Source: Microbacterium sp. AG1240 (GTDB lineage: Bacteria > Actinomycetota > Actinomycetes > Actinomycetales > Microbacteriaceae). From it: 64,000 nt of DNA. Both the position numbers and the translations under genes were made by a program. The stretch is taken from the NCBI RefSeq assembly GCF_003635115.1, contig NZ_RBXJ01000002.1, positions 657,414 through 721,413 on the forward strand. The letters run 5' to 3'. Under the pieces are notes generated by a model, which was given only the letters and a program-made list of their open reading frames with translations, was not told the DNA's origin and did not search any database. Shown piece after piece: positions 16,747 through 26,237 of the stretch. Each line of letters opens with the position of its first letter. The first letter of the stretch is position 1.

Positions 16747-19386
16747 ATGCCCCGCAGTACTCCGGCGACCAGCGGTCGCGCGCCCGCGAAGAGCGCCTCA
16801 CGCGCCCGCAAGCCCGCGCCCGCACCCAAGAAGTACGTCGGCGAGCCCGACAAGCCGGCCGTCGCCGTCCGAGCATGGCTCGGCGTCGCCCACGCGGTCG
16901 GGGGCGTGTTCCGTGCCTTCGGCCCGGAGAACCTCGAGAAGGAACAGCGCCGCGACGGCCTGCCGTTCCTGCTCGTCCTGCTCGCGGCCGCCGGGGCGAC
17001 GGTCGAGTGGTTCTTCATCGGCTCCGACGTCGCCGCCGCCATCAGCGCCTACTCGGTCGGCGGTCTGATCGGTCGCGAGGCATTCGTCTTCCCCGTGCTG
17101 CTGCTGCTGCTCGCGGGATGGCTCTTCCGCCACCCCTCGTCCGTGCACGACAACGGTCGCATCGGCATCGGCTTCGCCCTCTTCGTGATCGCGGTGGCGG
17201 GGTTCTGCCACGTTCTCGGTGATCGTCCTCAGCCGAATGCCGGGCTCCCCGCCCTGAGTTCCGCCGGAGGCCTTTTCGGCTGGATGGCCGGCGAACCCCT
17301 CGCGATGCTCATAACCCCGGTCGGAGCGGGCATCGTGCTCTCGCTCGTGGGCATCCTCAGCATCCTGATCCTCACCAAGACTCCGCCGAACCGCATCGGC
17401 ACCCGTCTCGGCGACCTGTATGCCTGGATGTTCGACGCCGAGCGGGCGGCGCCGTCGGATCGATCGAAAGACGCCGCCGTCGACACCGACGACGACGACG
17501 AGGCCGGCCGCGAGGCGCGTCCGTGGTGGCGTCGCAATCGGTCGGGCCGCGAGGAGGACGCCGACGGTGCGCTCGGCTCGCAGGACCTCACCGAACTGCT
17601 CACACCGGGGAAGTCCGAGGGCGGTTTCGAGCAGGTCTTCGAGGCGCCGGAACCACCGCCCCTCCCGCCGATGCCCGACGCGCTCACGGAGGTGTTCGCG
17701 CGTCCGACGATCGCCACGCCGCCGGCCGCGGCCGTGAGCCTGCGCGACGACTCCGACAGCGCCGACGACGAGCTCGGCACGATATCGGGGCTCGGCGGCG
17801 ATAGCGCCGGCATGCCGCCGACCTCCGACTACCGTCTGCCGTCCGACACGGCGCTGGCCGCCGGCCCGCCCCACAAGGAACGGTCCGCAGCGAACGATGC
17901 GGTGGTGAAGGCTCTCGAGAGCGTGCTCCAGCAGTTCTCGGTCGACGCCCGGGTCACCGGCTTCTCGCGCGGTCCGACCGTCACGCAGTACGAGATCGAG
18001 CTCGGGCACGGCGTGAAGGTCGAGCGCATCACCGCGCTCACCAACAACATCGCCTACGCCGTCGCCTCGAACGAGGTGCGCATCCTCGCGCCGATCCCGG
18101 GCAAGAGCGCGATCGGCGTCGAGATCCCCAATGCCGACCGCGAGATCGTCACGCTCGGTGACGTGCTCCGCTCCGGCAACGCCGCAGCATCCACCCACCC
18201 CATGACGATCGGCGTCGGCAAGGACGTCGGCGGCGGTTACGTCGTCGCCAACCTCGCGAAGATGCCTCACCTCCTCGTCGCCGGTTCCACCGGTTCGGGT
18301 AAGTCCAGCTTCGTGAACTCGATGATCACGAGCCTGTTGATGCGCGCCAAACCCTCCGAGGTGCGCATGGTGCTCATCGACCCGAAGCGCGTCGAGCTGA
18401 CGTCGTACGCGGGCGTTCCGCACCTGATCACCCCCATCATCACGAACCCCAAGAAGGCGGCCGAGGCGCTGCAGTGGGTTGTGAAGGAGATGGACATGCG
18501 GTACGACGACCTCGCGTCGTTCGGGTACCGCCACATCGACGACTTCAACAAGGCCGTCGTCTCCGGCGAGGTCACGCTGCCGGTCGGCAGCGAGCGGGTG
18601 CTGAAGCCGTACCCGTATCTGCTGGTGGTCGTCGACGAGCTCGCCGACCTGATGATGGTGGCCCCTCGCGACGTCGAGGACTCCATCGTGCGCATCACCC
18701 AGCTCGCGCGTGCCAGCGGCATCCACCTCGTGCTGGCGACCCAGCGCCCGTCGGTCGACGTCGTCACCGGGCTCATCAAGGCCAACGTGCCCTCGCGTCT
18801 CGCATTCGCCGTCACCAGCGTGACCGACTCGCGCGTCATCCTCGATCAGCCCGGCGCCGACCGCCTGATCGGGCAGGGCGATGCGCTCTTCCTGCCGATG
18901 GGCGCCAACAAGTCGCTGCGCGTGCAGGGCGCGTGGGTCAGCGAGTCCGAGATCGAGAAGGTCGTCGCCCACGTCACGAACCAGGCGCGTCCCGAGTACC
19001 GCTCCGACGTCGCCGCATCCGCCGAGCGCAAAGAGATCGACGCCGACATCGGCGACGATCTCGAGCTCCTGCTCGCGGCCGCCGAGCTGGTCGTGTCGAC
19101 CCAGTTCGGGTCGACCTCGATGCTCCAGCGCAAGCTGCGCGTCGGCTTCGCCAAGGCCGGGCGTCTCATGGATCTCATGGAGTCGCGCGAGATCGTCGGC
19201 CCCTCGGAGGGGTCCAAGGCCCGAGACGTGCTCGTGACGAACGAGCAGCTCCCCGCCGTGCTCGCGCGCCTGCGCGGTCAGGAGGCGCCGGCGCCCGACC
19301 CGGTCGACGCGCAGTTCGACGGGCTCGAGGTCGTCGACGGCGACGAGGGCGACGAAGACATGTGGCAGCTGACCGGGAGAGACTGA
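16747..19386 (+). CDS. ftsK: DNA translocase FtsK/SpoIIIE
   Basis: 879 residues. A septal ATP-driven DNA pump that clears chromosome termini during division. The basic N-terminus is followed by four membrane helices within ~65-220, then an acidic Pro-rich linker (~225-380). The motor has Walker A '[12 protein letters not shown]' near 513-524 and Walker B '[14 protein letters not shown]' near 625, with the family blocks '[16 protein letters not shown]' and '[22 protein letters not shown]'. The C-terminal winged-helix gamma domain that reads polar sequences starts near 765. Its stop overlaps the pgsA start (TGATG). Confidence 0.96.
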   Translation: MPRSTPATSGRAPAKSASRARKPAPAPKKYVGEPDKPAVAVRAWLGVAHAVGGVFRAFGPENLEKEQRRDGLPFLLVLLAAAGATVEWFFIGSDVAAAISAYSVGGLIGREAFVFPVLLLLLAGWLFRHPSSVHDNGRIGIGFALFVIAVAGFCHVLGDRPQPNAGLPALSSAGGLFGWMAGEPLAMLITPVGAGIVLSLVGILSILILTKTPPNRIGTRLGDLYAWMFDAERAAPSDRSKDAAVDTDDDDEAGREARPWWRRNRSGREEDADGALGSQDLTELLTPGKSEGGFEQVFEAPEPPPLPPMPDALTEVFARPTIATPPAAAVSLRDDSDSADDELGTISGLGGDSAGMPPTSDYRLPSDTALAAGPPHKERSAANDAVVKALESVLQQFSVDARVTGFSRGPTVTQYEIELGHGVKVERITALTNNIAYAVASNEVRILAPIPGKSAIGVEIPNADREIVTLGDVLRSGNAAASTHPMTIGVGKDVGGGYVVANLAKMPHLLVAGSTGSGKSSFVNSMITSLLMRAKPSEVRMVLIDPKRVELTSYAGVPHLITPIITNPKKAAEALQWVVKEMDMRYDDLASFGYRHIDDFNKAVVSGEVTLPVGSERVLKPYPYLLVVVDELADLMMVAPRDVEDSIVRITQLARASGIHLVLATQRPSVDVVTGLIKANVPSRLAFAVTSVTDSRVILDQPGADRLIGQGDALFLPMGANKSLRVQGAWVSESEIEKVVAHVTNQARPEYRSDVAASAERKEIDADIGDDLELLLAAAELVVSTQFGSTSMLQRKLRVGFAKAGRLMDLMESREIVGPSEGSKARDVLVTNEQLPAVLARLRGQEAPAPDPVDAQFDGLEVVDGDEGDEDMWQLTGRD

Positions 19387-19955
19387 TGTCCGTGCCCCGT
19401 CAACTCCCCAACGCGATCACGATCGTGCGCATCCTGTGCGCGCCGATCTTCCTGTGGATGCTGCTCGCAGACGGCGGTGCCGACGGGGCCCTGCGGTGGT
19501 GGGCCGCCGTGCTGTTCATCGTCGCGATCGCCAGCGATGGAATCGACGGGTACATCGCCCGCCGGTACGACATCGTCACCGACCTGGGCAAGCTGCTCGA
19601 TCCGATCGCCGACAAGGTGCTCACGGGTGCAGCGTTCGTCGGTCTGTCGATCCTGGGCGAGCTCGACTGGTGGGTGACGATCATCGTGCTCGTGCGCGAG
19701 ATCGGCATAACGGTCTACCGGTTCATGGTCGTGAGCGATCATGTCCTGGCCGCGGCATGGATGGGCAAGCTGAAGACGGTCGCGCAGTCGATCGCCCTCT
19801 CGCTCGCGCTGCTTCCGCTCGCGTCGGTCGTCGGTGACTGGATCGTGTGGCTGAACATCGTCACCATGTGGGCCGCGGTGATCCTGACGATCGCGAGCGG
19901 TCTCGACTACGTCGTGTCCGAGGTGCGCGGCGCCCGGAAGCGTCGTACCGCGTGA
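19386..19955 (+). CDS. pgsA: CDP-diacylglycerol-glycerol-3-phosphate 3-phosphatidyltransferase
   Basis: 189 residues. Makes phosphatidylglycerol phosphate from CDP-diacylglycerol and glycerol 3-phosphate in the membrane. The CDP-alcohol phosphatidyltransferase motif D-x2-D-G-x2-A-R-x8-G-x3-D-x3-D is visible as 'SDGIDGYIARRY...GKLLDPIADK'. Several membrane helices fill the rest. It sits in the conserved ftsK-pgsA-cinA-clgR-recA order. The ATG overlaps the ftsK stop by one base, and its own stop overlaps the cinA GTG. Confidence 0.95.
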   Translation: MSVPRQLPNAITIVRILCAPIFLWMLLADGGADGALRWWAAVLFIVAIASDGIDGYIARRYDIVTDLGKLLDPIADKVLTGAAFVGLSILGELDWWVTIIVLVREIGITVYRFMVVSDHVLAAAWMGKLKTVAQSIALSLALLPLASVVGDWIVWLNIVTMWAAVILTIASGLDYVVSEVRGARKRRTA

Positions 19956-20479
19956 TCGACGGGCTGCCCGACGATCTCGAGTCGACGCTCGTGCGTGATC
20001 CCCGGGAGAGCGCCGCGCGCCTGATCGACAGGCTCGCCGAACTCGGCTGGTCGGTCGCCGTCGCCGAATCGCTCACCGGTGGCCTGGTCGTCTCGTCGCT
20101 GGTGGGTGTGCCCGGTGCGTCGCGGGTGCTGCGCGGAGGCGTCGTCGCTTACGACTCGGCGATCAAGCAGTCGCTGCTGGGGGTGGATCCCACGCTCCTC
20201 GAGGCTCACGGCGCTGTGCACCCGCGCGTCGCGCGGCAGATGGCCAAGGGCGTGTGCGCCGCGCTGGCCGTCGACGGACGACCCGCCGACGTCGGCATCG
20301 CGACGACGGGTATCGCCGGCCCCGAGTCTCCCGACGGGCAGCCGGTCGGAACGGTCCACATCGCGATCTCCACGCCGCTGGGAACCCGCGTCGACTCCTT
20401 GGAGCTGACCGGCGATCGCGAAGCCATCCGGCAGGAGTCCGCGCGCATCGCTGTGCGCCGTGCTCTCGCGGCGTTGTGA
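19952..20479 (+). CDS. cinA: CinA family protein (nicotinamide-nucleotide amidase domain)
   Basis: 175 residues, corresponding to the C-terminal CinA/PncC domain only; the N-terminal MoaB-like half of full-length CinA is absent. Family blocks are 'VAVAESLTGGLVVSSLVGVPGAS', 'GGVVAYDSAIKQSLLGV' and 'GIATTGIAGPESPDGQPVGTV'. PncC deamidates nicotinamide mononucleotide in pyridine-nucleotide recycling. GTG 19952 overlaps the pgsA stop (GTGA), fixing the start. Confidence 0.92.
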   Translation: MIDGLPDDLESTLVRDPRESAARLIDRLAELGWSVAVAESLTGGLVVSSLVGVPGASRVLRGGVVAYDSAIKQSLLGVDPTLLEAHGAVHPRVARQMAKGVCAALAVDGRPADVGIATTGIAGPESPDGQPVGTVHIAISTPLGTRVDSLELTGDREAIRQESARIAVRRALAAL

Positions 20480-20497
20480 GATCCCCCGACCGCAGCG

Positions 20498-20523
20498 GGA
20501 ACAGAACGTGTTTCCGCTCCGTT
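20498..20523 (+). promoter_or_regulatory. Sigma-R/H-type (ECF) promoter candidate for clgR
   Basis: GGAAC (20498-20502), an 18-base spacer, then GTT (20521-20523). This is the element arrangement known for thiol/heat-stress ECF sigma factors of Actinobacteria. clgR orthologues are known to be under sigma-H or sigma-E control in corynebacteria and mycobacteria. A housekeeping-like TAGATT at 20563-20568 may add a second start. Confidence 0.5.
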
Positions 20524-20636
20524 ACATTCGGCGATTCCCACCCTTTGTCCAGCGCGCGGCGCTAGATTTGCAGAGCAGGTGTTGTACCGTTGTCCACTCG
20601 GACAGACGGCGGAATCGAAGTGAGGAGGGGCCCCAA

Positions 20637-20945
20637 ATGATCCTGGTACGTCAAGAGATCGGTGAAGTCCTTCGTGATCTCCGCCAGCAGAAGGGCCGCA
20701 CCCTGCGGCAGGTAGCGAGCCGTGCGAGTGTGGCGCTCGGCTACCTCAGCGAGGTCGAGCGCGGCCAGAAAGAGGCGTCGAGCGAGATCCTCGCCTCCGT
20801 CGCAGAGGCGCTCGATGTGCCCATCTCCACGATCATGCGCGAGGTCGGCGACCGGCTCTCGGTGATCGAGGGCCTGCAGACCTTCCCCGACGTCGTTCCC
20901 GACGACCTGGTGGCCTCCGTCGAGCCCCAGCTGTCGTTGCGCTGA
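20637..20945 (+). CDS. clgR: Transcriptional regulator ClgR (XRE family)
   Basis: 102 residues. The helix-turn-helix spans ~10-65: 'LRDLRQQKGRTLRQVASRA' then 'ALGYLSEVERGQKEASSEIL'. ClgR activates clp protease and chaperone genes under protein stress in Actinobacteria. Identity rests on the fold plus the diagnostic pgsA-cinA-clgR-recA order. The ATG at 20637 follows GGAGGGG. A 14-codon GTG frame (20579-20623) upstream ends in TGA at the Shine-Dalgarno, possibly by chance. The C-terminal ~35 residues are acidic and may be where Clp recognition occurs (inference). Confidence 0.9.
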   Translation: MILVRQEIGEVLRDLRQQKGRTLRQVASRASVALGYLSEVERGQKEASSEILASVAEALDVPISTIMREVGDRLSVIEGLQTFPDVVPDDLVASVEPQLSLR

Positions 20946-20963
20946 GCCCACTCTTCGTCGACC

Positions 20964-21188
20964 GTGCGTCGTAGCGAGTTCGATCGAGCCGTCTCCGACG
21001 AGTTCGGCGCCCAGGGCGACTCTCTCGCGGCAGACCTTTCGTTGATGGCACTCGGCGGCCGTACGGCGCGCGAGGCGTTGACGGCGGGCGTGCCTCCGCG
21101 AGACGTGTGGTTGGCCCTGTGTGCCGAGACCGACGTCCCCGAGAGTCGTCGGTACGGTGCGGGACGCCTCGAACCCCGTCGCCGCTGA
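20964..21188 (+). CDS. DUF3046 domain protein
   Basis: 74 residues. Matches DUF3046: 'RSEFDRAVSDEFG', 'LGGRTAREALTAGVPPRDVWLALC' and 'DVPESRRYG'. The family is restricted to Actinobacteria, typically just upstream of recA as here, and its function is unknown. The GTG start is 18 bases after the clgR stop with no clear Shine-Dalgarno, so coupling to clgR is plausible. Confidence 0.88.
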   Translation: MRRSEFDRAVSDEFGAQGDSLAADLSLMALGGRTAREALTAGVPPRDVWLALCAETDVPESRRYGAGRLEPRRR

Positions 21189-21232
21189 CGGCAACCACCG
21201 AGGAGTCGGCCTGCGCCCGCGTCGGCGTGTCA

Positions 21233-21248
21233 TCGAAGAAGTGTTCGA
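21233..21248 (+). promoter_or_regulatory. LexA (SOS) box of recA
   Basis: TCGAAGAAGTGTTCGA matches the actinobacterial/Gram-positive LexA site TCGAAC-N4-GTTCGA at 11 of 12 fixed positions. A -10-like TAGTCT (21257-21262) follows 8 bases downstream, so LexA would block polymerase. The recA ATG is about 180 bases further on, through a leader with no recognised gene. Confidence 0.8.
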
Positions 21249-21444
21249 TACCGGCGTAGTCTCCTGCACAGTGGTGTTCGAGGATGTGAATGTCCCCGTG
21301 CGGGCGAAGCCCCGGCTCGATGTCGGTGGCCCTCCCTAGCGTGGACATCGTCGGATGACACCTACGCCTTGTCCCTGCATCCCCGCCGTCGGCGAGGAGC
21401 GCGACAGCCTACAGGCGACGGAACGCGAACAAGAGGAGCACGTC

Positions 21445-22494
21445 ATGCCATCACCCGCAGACCGCGAGAAGGCCCTGGAATCGGCACTCGCCCAGATCGA
21501 TCGGCAGTTCGGAAAGGGCTCGGTCATGCGACTGGGCAGCGACGACCGTGCTCCCGTCGAGGTCATCCCCACCGGATCCATCGCGCTCGACGTCGCACTC
21601 GGCGTCGGCGGACTCCCGCGTGGCCGCATCATCGAGATCTACGGTCCCGAGTCCTCGGGTAAGACCACCCTGACGCTTCACGCGATCGCCAATGTGCAGC
21701 GAGCCGGTGGCATCGCCGCGTTCATCGACGCCGAGCACGCCCTCGACCCCGACTATGCGAAGAAGCTCGGTGTCGACATCGACTCCCTGCTGGTGTCGCA
21801 GCCCGACACCGGTGAGCAGGCCCTCGAGATCGCCGACATGCTCGTGCGTTCGGGTGCCGTCGACCTGGTCGTCATCGACTCCGTCGCAGCCCTCGTGCCG
21901 CGCGCCGAGATCGAAGGCGAGATGGGCGACTCCCATGTCGGTCTGCAGGCTCGTCTCATGTCGCAGGCGCTGCGAAAGCTCACCGGTGGACTGAACACGA
22001 CCAACACCACGATGATCTTCATCAACCAGCTGCGCGAGAAGATCGGCGTCTTCTTCGGCTCGCCCGAGACGACCGCCGGCGGAAAGGCGCTGAAGTTCTA
22101 CGCGTCGGTGCGCCTCGACATCCGACGCATCGAGACGCTGAAAGACGGCACCGAGGCGGTCGGAAACCGCACGCGTGTGAAGGTCGTGAAGAACAAGATG
22201 GCCCCGCCCTTCAAGCAGGCGGAGTTCGACATCCTCTACGGCATCGGAATCTCGCGCGAGGGCAGCCTCATCGACTTCGGGGTCGAACACGCCATCGTCA
22301 AGAAGTCGGGCGCGTGGTACACCTACGACGGCGAGCAGCTCGGGCAGGGCAAGGAGAACGCCCGCAACTTCCTGCTGAAGAACCCCGACATGGCCACCGA
22401 GATCGAGTCGAAGATCAAGGGCAAGCTCGGCATCGGCGGCGCCCGCGACGACGCCTCCGTCTCAGACGAGCTCGCGGCTCGCCGCCCCGCCTGA
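21445..22494 (+). CDS. recA: Recombinase RecA
   Basis: 349 residues. A DNA-dependent ATPase that pairs homologous strands and triggers LexA self-cleavage. Walker A is '[10 protein letters not shown]'; other invariant blocks are '[20 protein letters not shown]', '[20 protein letters not shown]' and '[19 protein letters not shown]'. The ATG at 21445 follows AGAGGAG and matches the family N-terminus; an in-frame extension to 21355 has no support. No intein is present. recX follows after one base. Confidence 0.98.
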   Translation: MPSPADREKALESALAQIDRQFGKGSVMRLGSDDRAPVEVIPTGSIALDVALGVGGLPRGRIIEIYGPESSGKTTLTLHAIANVQRAGGIAAFIDAEHALDPDYAKKLGVDIDSLLVSQPDTGEQALEIADMLVRSGAVDLVVIDSVAALVPRAEIEGEMGDSHVGLQARLMSQALRKLTGGLNTTNTTMIFINQLREKIGVFFGSPETTAGGKALKFYASVRLDIRRIETLKDGTEAVGNRTRVKVVKNKMAPPFKQAEFDILYGIGISREGSLIDFGVEHAIVKKSGAWYTYDGEQLGQGKENARNFLLKNPDMATEIESKIKGKLGIGGARDDASVSDELAARRPA

Positions 22495-22495
22495 C

Positions 22496-23242
22496 ATGGC
22501 GCCGATCGACGGGGGCGAGAGAGAGGAATCCGCTCTCGCCCCCGTGATCCCGCTTTTCGGCGGTCAGCACACCGAGCGACGGGCAACGGCCCGCGGCGAC
22601 CGTCCGCGGTCGCTGCCGCCCGAGGCACCGCGGGCGGAGTCATCTCGCGATGACACCGACATCCCGTGGCATGCGAGTTGGGTGGCTCCCGAGCCGAAGG
22701 CTCAGCGACCGTCGGAGGGCCGCAGGCCGGCCGACGTGTCGACCGACGACGGCGCGTCCGGTGCCGAGGCGGTCGATCCGGGCGAGGTGCGCGACGCGGC
22801 AGAGGCGAGCCTGCTCCGAAAGCTCCATACGAGGCAGTTGTCGGTTTCCGAGTCGCGGGGTGTGCTCCTGGCTGCGGGAATGACCGGCGGTGCCGCCGAC
22901 GAGCTCCTGGATCAGTTCGAGCGTCTCGGGTACCTCGACGATCTCTCCCTGTCCCAGCAGCTCGTGCGGGCGGCCGTCGAGCGCAAGGGTCAGGGGCGGC
23001 AGGCCATCTCGCCCCTTCTGACACGGCGAGGCATCCCGCGCGACGTCGTCGACACCGTCTTGTCGGAGATGCCCGATGACGATCTCGAACGCGCTCTCGA
23101 CTTCGCGCGTACCAAGGCGCGTTCCCTCGGAGCGCGTGACCGAGAGACGGCCCTACGGCGGCTTCTCGGTCAGCTCGCTCGACGCGGCTACCCGTCGTCG
23201 GTGTCGATGACCGCCGCTCGTCAAGCGCTCGACGAGCTGTAG
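22496..23242 (+). CDS. recX: Regulatory protein RecX
   Basis: 248 residues. RecX binds RecA filaments and restrains recombinase activity. The three-helix repeats start near residue 95: 'AEASLLRKLHTRQLSVSESRGVLL', 'FERLGYLDDLSLSQQLV', 'GRQAISPLLTRRGIPRDVVD' and a last repeat at the C-terminus. The first ~90 residues are Arg/Pro/Asp-rich, predicted disordered, and longer than in typical RecX. The start is one base after the recA stop, so expression follows SOS induction. Confidence 0.9.
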   Translation: MAPIDGGEREESALAPVIPLFGGQHTERRATARGDRPRSLPPEAPRAESSRDDTDIPWHASWVAPEPKAQRPSEGRRPADVSTDDGASGAEAVDPGEVRDAAEASLLRKLHTRQLSVSESRGVLLAAGMTGGAADELLDQFERLGYLDDLSLSQQLVRAAVERKGQGRQAISPLLTRRGIPRDVVDTVLSEMPDDDLERALDFARTKARSLGARDRETALRRLLGQLARRGYPSSVSMTAARQALDEL

Positions 23243-23273
23243 GCACCGCAGCCCTCGCGGCGATCGACGCGTC

Positions 23274-25904
23274 TCAGAGGCCTCGGACGGTGTGCGTCTT
23301 CTGCGACGTGCCGCGGCGGGGCGCGACGGTCCGCCCGAGTTCCACGCGCGAGGCCGCGCCCAGCTTCGCGCGCGCCTGGTAGACGTGGGACTCCACGGTG
23401 CGCACCGAGAGATAGAGACGCTCGGCGATCTCGCGGTTGCCGAGGCCCTCTGCGACCAGCAGCGCGATCTCCCGTTCGCGGCGCGTGAGTTCGACGTCGG
23501 GGGTGGCCGACGCCGCGCCGCGTTGACCGCCGTTCGGCGCGGGTGCGTCGTGCGCGATACCGATGCCGCGCGTCGTACCGTTGTCGCCCCACGTGGTCGC
23601 CCGTCGCATGGCGGCGACGAGGTCGGGCTCGGGGTCGTCGAGTGCCGAGAGCGCTTCGGCGGCGGCGGACAACCGCTGTGTCGCCGGCACGTCGGATGTC
23701 GCGGCCATTCGCCGCATCCGGGGGAGGGCGTCGTCACCGGCACCCAGGGCCACCATCTGGAAGAGATCGCGCGCCTGGAGCGCGGGCGCCGTCTCGGAGG
23801 CCGTGGCAGCGGAGCGGGCGGCGTCGAGGGCCTCAGTGGGTTGGCCGAGCGCGGTGAAGACATACGTCTCCGCGACCATTCGCGCGTGCTCGAGGGTCGG
23901 GAGACCGTCGAAGGCCGCGTGGTCCATACGGTCGAGCAGTTGGCGTGCTTCCTCGGCGTGGTCGAAGAGGGCGAGCGAGTGCGCCACGGCGATCTGCGCC
24001 AGCGGCACCAGGTCTGAGGCAGCGGGTGGCCGCGCCCGGCGCACCGCGGCGTCCAGCTCTCGCGCGGCGCGTTCGGGGTCGGCGGTGACGGCGTAGGCGC
24101 ACGACAGGACGAGACCGGCGGTCGCGGCCGACTCCGCATCGCCTTGGCGTGCGGCCGCGTCGACCTCGCCGCCGAGCCTGGCGAGCACCGGACCGAGATC
24201 GGTGCCGGCGACCGCTCCCGCCACGATCTCGTTGCAGGCGATCCGCAGCCGGTCGACCGTCGTGATCGGCGTGATGCCTCCCCGCTCTCCGGCGGTGCGG
24301 TGAGCCCGCAGGAACCACGTCTGCGCCTTGTTCACGGCTCCGAGGCACGCGTGCCCGAGCCCGGCGAGTGCGGCCGCTCGAACGCGCAGGGATGTCGAGT
24401 TGCTCTGCTGTGCGAAGACAGCCTCGGCGATCGCCACGGCCGACGTCCAATCCATACGCGCGCCGAGAAGGTCGGCGCGCATCATGGCGAGTTCTGCGGA
24501 GCCGCGGGCGTCGGGGCACTCCAGCGCGGCGACCCGGTCGACGGCGGCCTCGAGGTCATCGACGTTCGTGGGTCCGGCGAGCCCCACCACGCGGACGCAC
24601 CGCAGGAGTGTCGCGGCATCGACGACGACCCCGGAGAGACGCTCGATCAGCGCATCGACGTCGATGGTGCCGCCCTGAGCCGCCCGCGCGAAGGCGTGCT
24701 CCAAAAGGAGGAGGGCGTCATCGTCGTCCCGCAGTCCGAGGCTCGCGTGCGCGACGGCTTGCGCGGGCTCGCCCTGGTCGTTCGCACGTCGGGCCGCCTC
24801 GAGCGAGGCCCTGTGGCGGACGGCGGGCGGCACCGATTCGTAGTCCGGTCCGAGGGACCTCTCCTGCAGCCAGGATTGTGCCGCGAGCACGGCGAGCGAT
24901 GGGCACCACCACTCGCTCGACGGTGCGAACATCCGGCGTATCGCCCCGTCCAGAAGCGGTACGACCGCGTCGGCTCCCATTCGTCGCTCGACCTCGTGGG
25001 CAAGAGCGGCGTTGGCCGTCAGACGATGGGCCGGTGTCGCGTCGTCGTGGACCAGCCGCGCGTTGACGAGCGAGTCGAGGGCGGCCGTGGGGAGGAATCG
25101 CGCGGCGTCGGCCCGGGAGATGCCGGGAACCCTGCCCAGCGTCGCGAGTGTGCTCCTCTCCACAGACGTCAGCTGAGCGCCGTGTGCCGCGAGAGCGTCG
25201 GAGAGACGCCCGTTGGGCGGGCTGTCACGCATCGCGTCGATGGGGTCCCGGCCGTGCCGGAGGGCGTGACCGGCCTCCGCGGCGAGTTCTCGCAACAGCA
25301 TCCGGGAACCGTCGGCCAGGGCGACGATCGATGCACGCGTCATGGCGTCGAGTTCGGGTGCGGCGAACAGGTCGAGGAGAAGATCGGCGTCCCGTGGTGT
25401 GAGGGATGCGAGGTCGATGCGTTCCGCGAGGCCCCGCAACCAGAGATCGGTCGCCATCTGGGCCGCATCGGGGTTGCCGTCGACCGGCCGGGTCGACCCT
25501 TCGCGCGACACCGTGAGTGCGAACAGCGCGGTCGCGTGCCCGCTGTAGACCGCGCGGACGACGGCGGCCACCGAAGCCGGATCGAGCTCTTGTGCGTCGT
25601 CGATGATGACGATCGGACGCTCGGTCTCTTCGGGCTGGCCGTCGCGGAGGCGTGCGGCTCGTTCGTCTCTCGACGCCGTCAGCGCTCCGTGCGGGACGGC
25701 GGCGTGCGGTCCGATCGAGCGCAGGACGACAGGCTCGTCCTCGGTCGCCGACAGCCGGTGGATCACCTGCCGGAGGAAGTGGCTCTTGCCACTTCCGAGC
25801 GGGCCGACGAGAACGATGCTCGTGCCCGTCTGGAGGAGATCGATGACGCGCGCAACATCGCGATCGTCGCCTATCACTCCGTCGTCATCTCGATGCGTTC
25901 TCAT
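23274..25904 (-). CDS. LuxR-family regulator with N-terminal AAA/STAND-type ATPase (LAL-like)
   Basis: 876 residues. The N-terminal P-loop ATPase has Walker A 'GPLGSGKS' (34-41) and Walker B 'IVIIDD' (98-103). The middle ~250-790 is an all-helical, TPR-like Ala/Leu-rich region. The C-terminus has a LuxR/NarL helix-turn-helix: 'LTRREREIALLVAEGLGNREIAERLYLSVRTVESHV', split over ~808-845. Large ATP-binding LuxR regulators usually activate genes after sensing a ligand through the helical region. It is divergent from the surface-protein cluster beginning at 26238, so that cluster is the best candidate target (inference). It converges on recX with a 31-base gap. Confidence 0.9.
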   Translation of the reverse strand: MRTHRDDDGVIGDDRDVARVIDLLQTGTSIVLVGPLGSGKSHFLRQVIHRLSATEDEPVVLRSIGPHAAVPHGALTASRDERAARLRDGQPEETERPIVIIDDAQELDPASVAAVVRAVYSGHATALFALTVSREGSTRPVDGNPDAAQMATDLWLRGLAERIDLASLTPRDADLLLDLFAAPELDAMTRASIVALADGSRMLLRELAAEAGHALRHGRDPIDAMRDSPPNGRLSDALAAHGAQLTSVERSTLATLGRVPGISRADAARFLPTAALDSLVNARLVHDDATPAHRLTANAALAHEVERRMGADAVVPLLDGAIRRMFAPSSEWWCPSLAVLAAQSWLQERSLGPDYESVPPAVRHRASLEAARRANDQGEPAQAVAHASLGLRDDDDALLLLEHAFARAAQGGTIDVDALIERLSGVVVDAATLLRCVRVVGLAGPTNVDDLEAAVDRVAALECPDARGSAELAMMRADLLGARMDWTSAVAIAEAVFAQQSNSTSLRVRAAALAGLGHACLGAVNKAQTWFLRAHRTAGERGGITPITTVDRLRIACNEIVAGAVAGTDLGPVLARLGGEVDAAARQGDAESAATAGLVLSCAYAVTADPERAARELDAAVRRARPPAASDLVPLAQIAVAHSLALFDHAEEARQLLDRMDHAAFDGLPTLEHARMVAETYVFTALGQPTEALDAARSAATASETAPALQARDLFQMVALGAGDDALPRMRRMAATSDVPATQRLSAAAEALSALDDPEPDLVAAMRRATTWGDNGTTRGIGIAHDAPAPNGGQRGAASATPDVELTRREREIALLVAEGLGNREIAERLYLSVRTVESHVYQARAKLGAASRVELGRTVAPRRGTSQKTHTVRGL

Positions 25905-26023
25905 GGTTCGCGGCCCCCCACTCGTGCACCTGCCATAGAGAGTCGCGGCTCAGCCCTGCCGCGCGGGTGTTCAACCCTACCGATCTCGTACCGTCCGATA
26001 CCGGGTGAATCCCCCCACCCGAC

Positions 26024-26044
26024 TACTGGGATACGACACCAGTA
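26024..26044 (+). promoter_or_regulatory. Inverted repeat, candidate operator
   Basis: TACTGG (26024-26029) and CCAGTA (26039-26044) form a perfect 6-bp inverted repeat with a 9-base spacer, in the 333-base gap between the LAL-like regulator and the surface cluster. The length suits a dimeric HTH protein. The rest of the gap shows GGTA/TACC-rich segments around 25988-26003 and a -10-like TAGCGT near 26163, but no gene. Confidence 0.4.
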
Positions 26045-26237
26045 CCGCGAAAAATACCCGCATCACCCTCTGGGTCCAAGGGGTTGCGCTTACCGCCCGG
26101 ATCGGTTTTCGCATCTTTCACCGGGAACGCTCGCAGGGGCGCGTCCGGCGGCTCAGCGCGCCCTAGCGTCCTCTCAGATCACGCGATCGCCGGTGTGCGC
26201 AGGGCCCTCCGGACGCAGGAGACGAGCGGGAGAAGAC

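Noticed and set aside
21355..21444. Longer RecA starting at 21355
   Set aside because: The extra 30 residues match no RecA N-terminus and have no ribosome site, while ATG 21445 has AGAGGAG and the family start.
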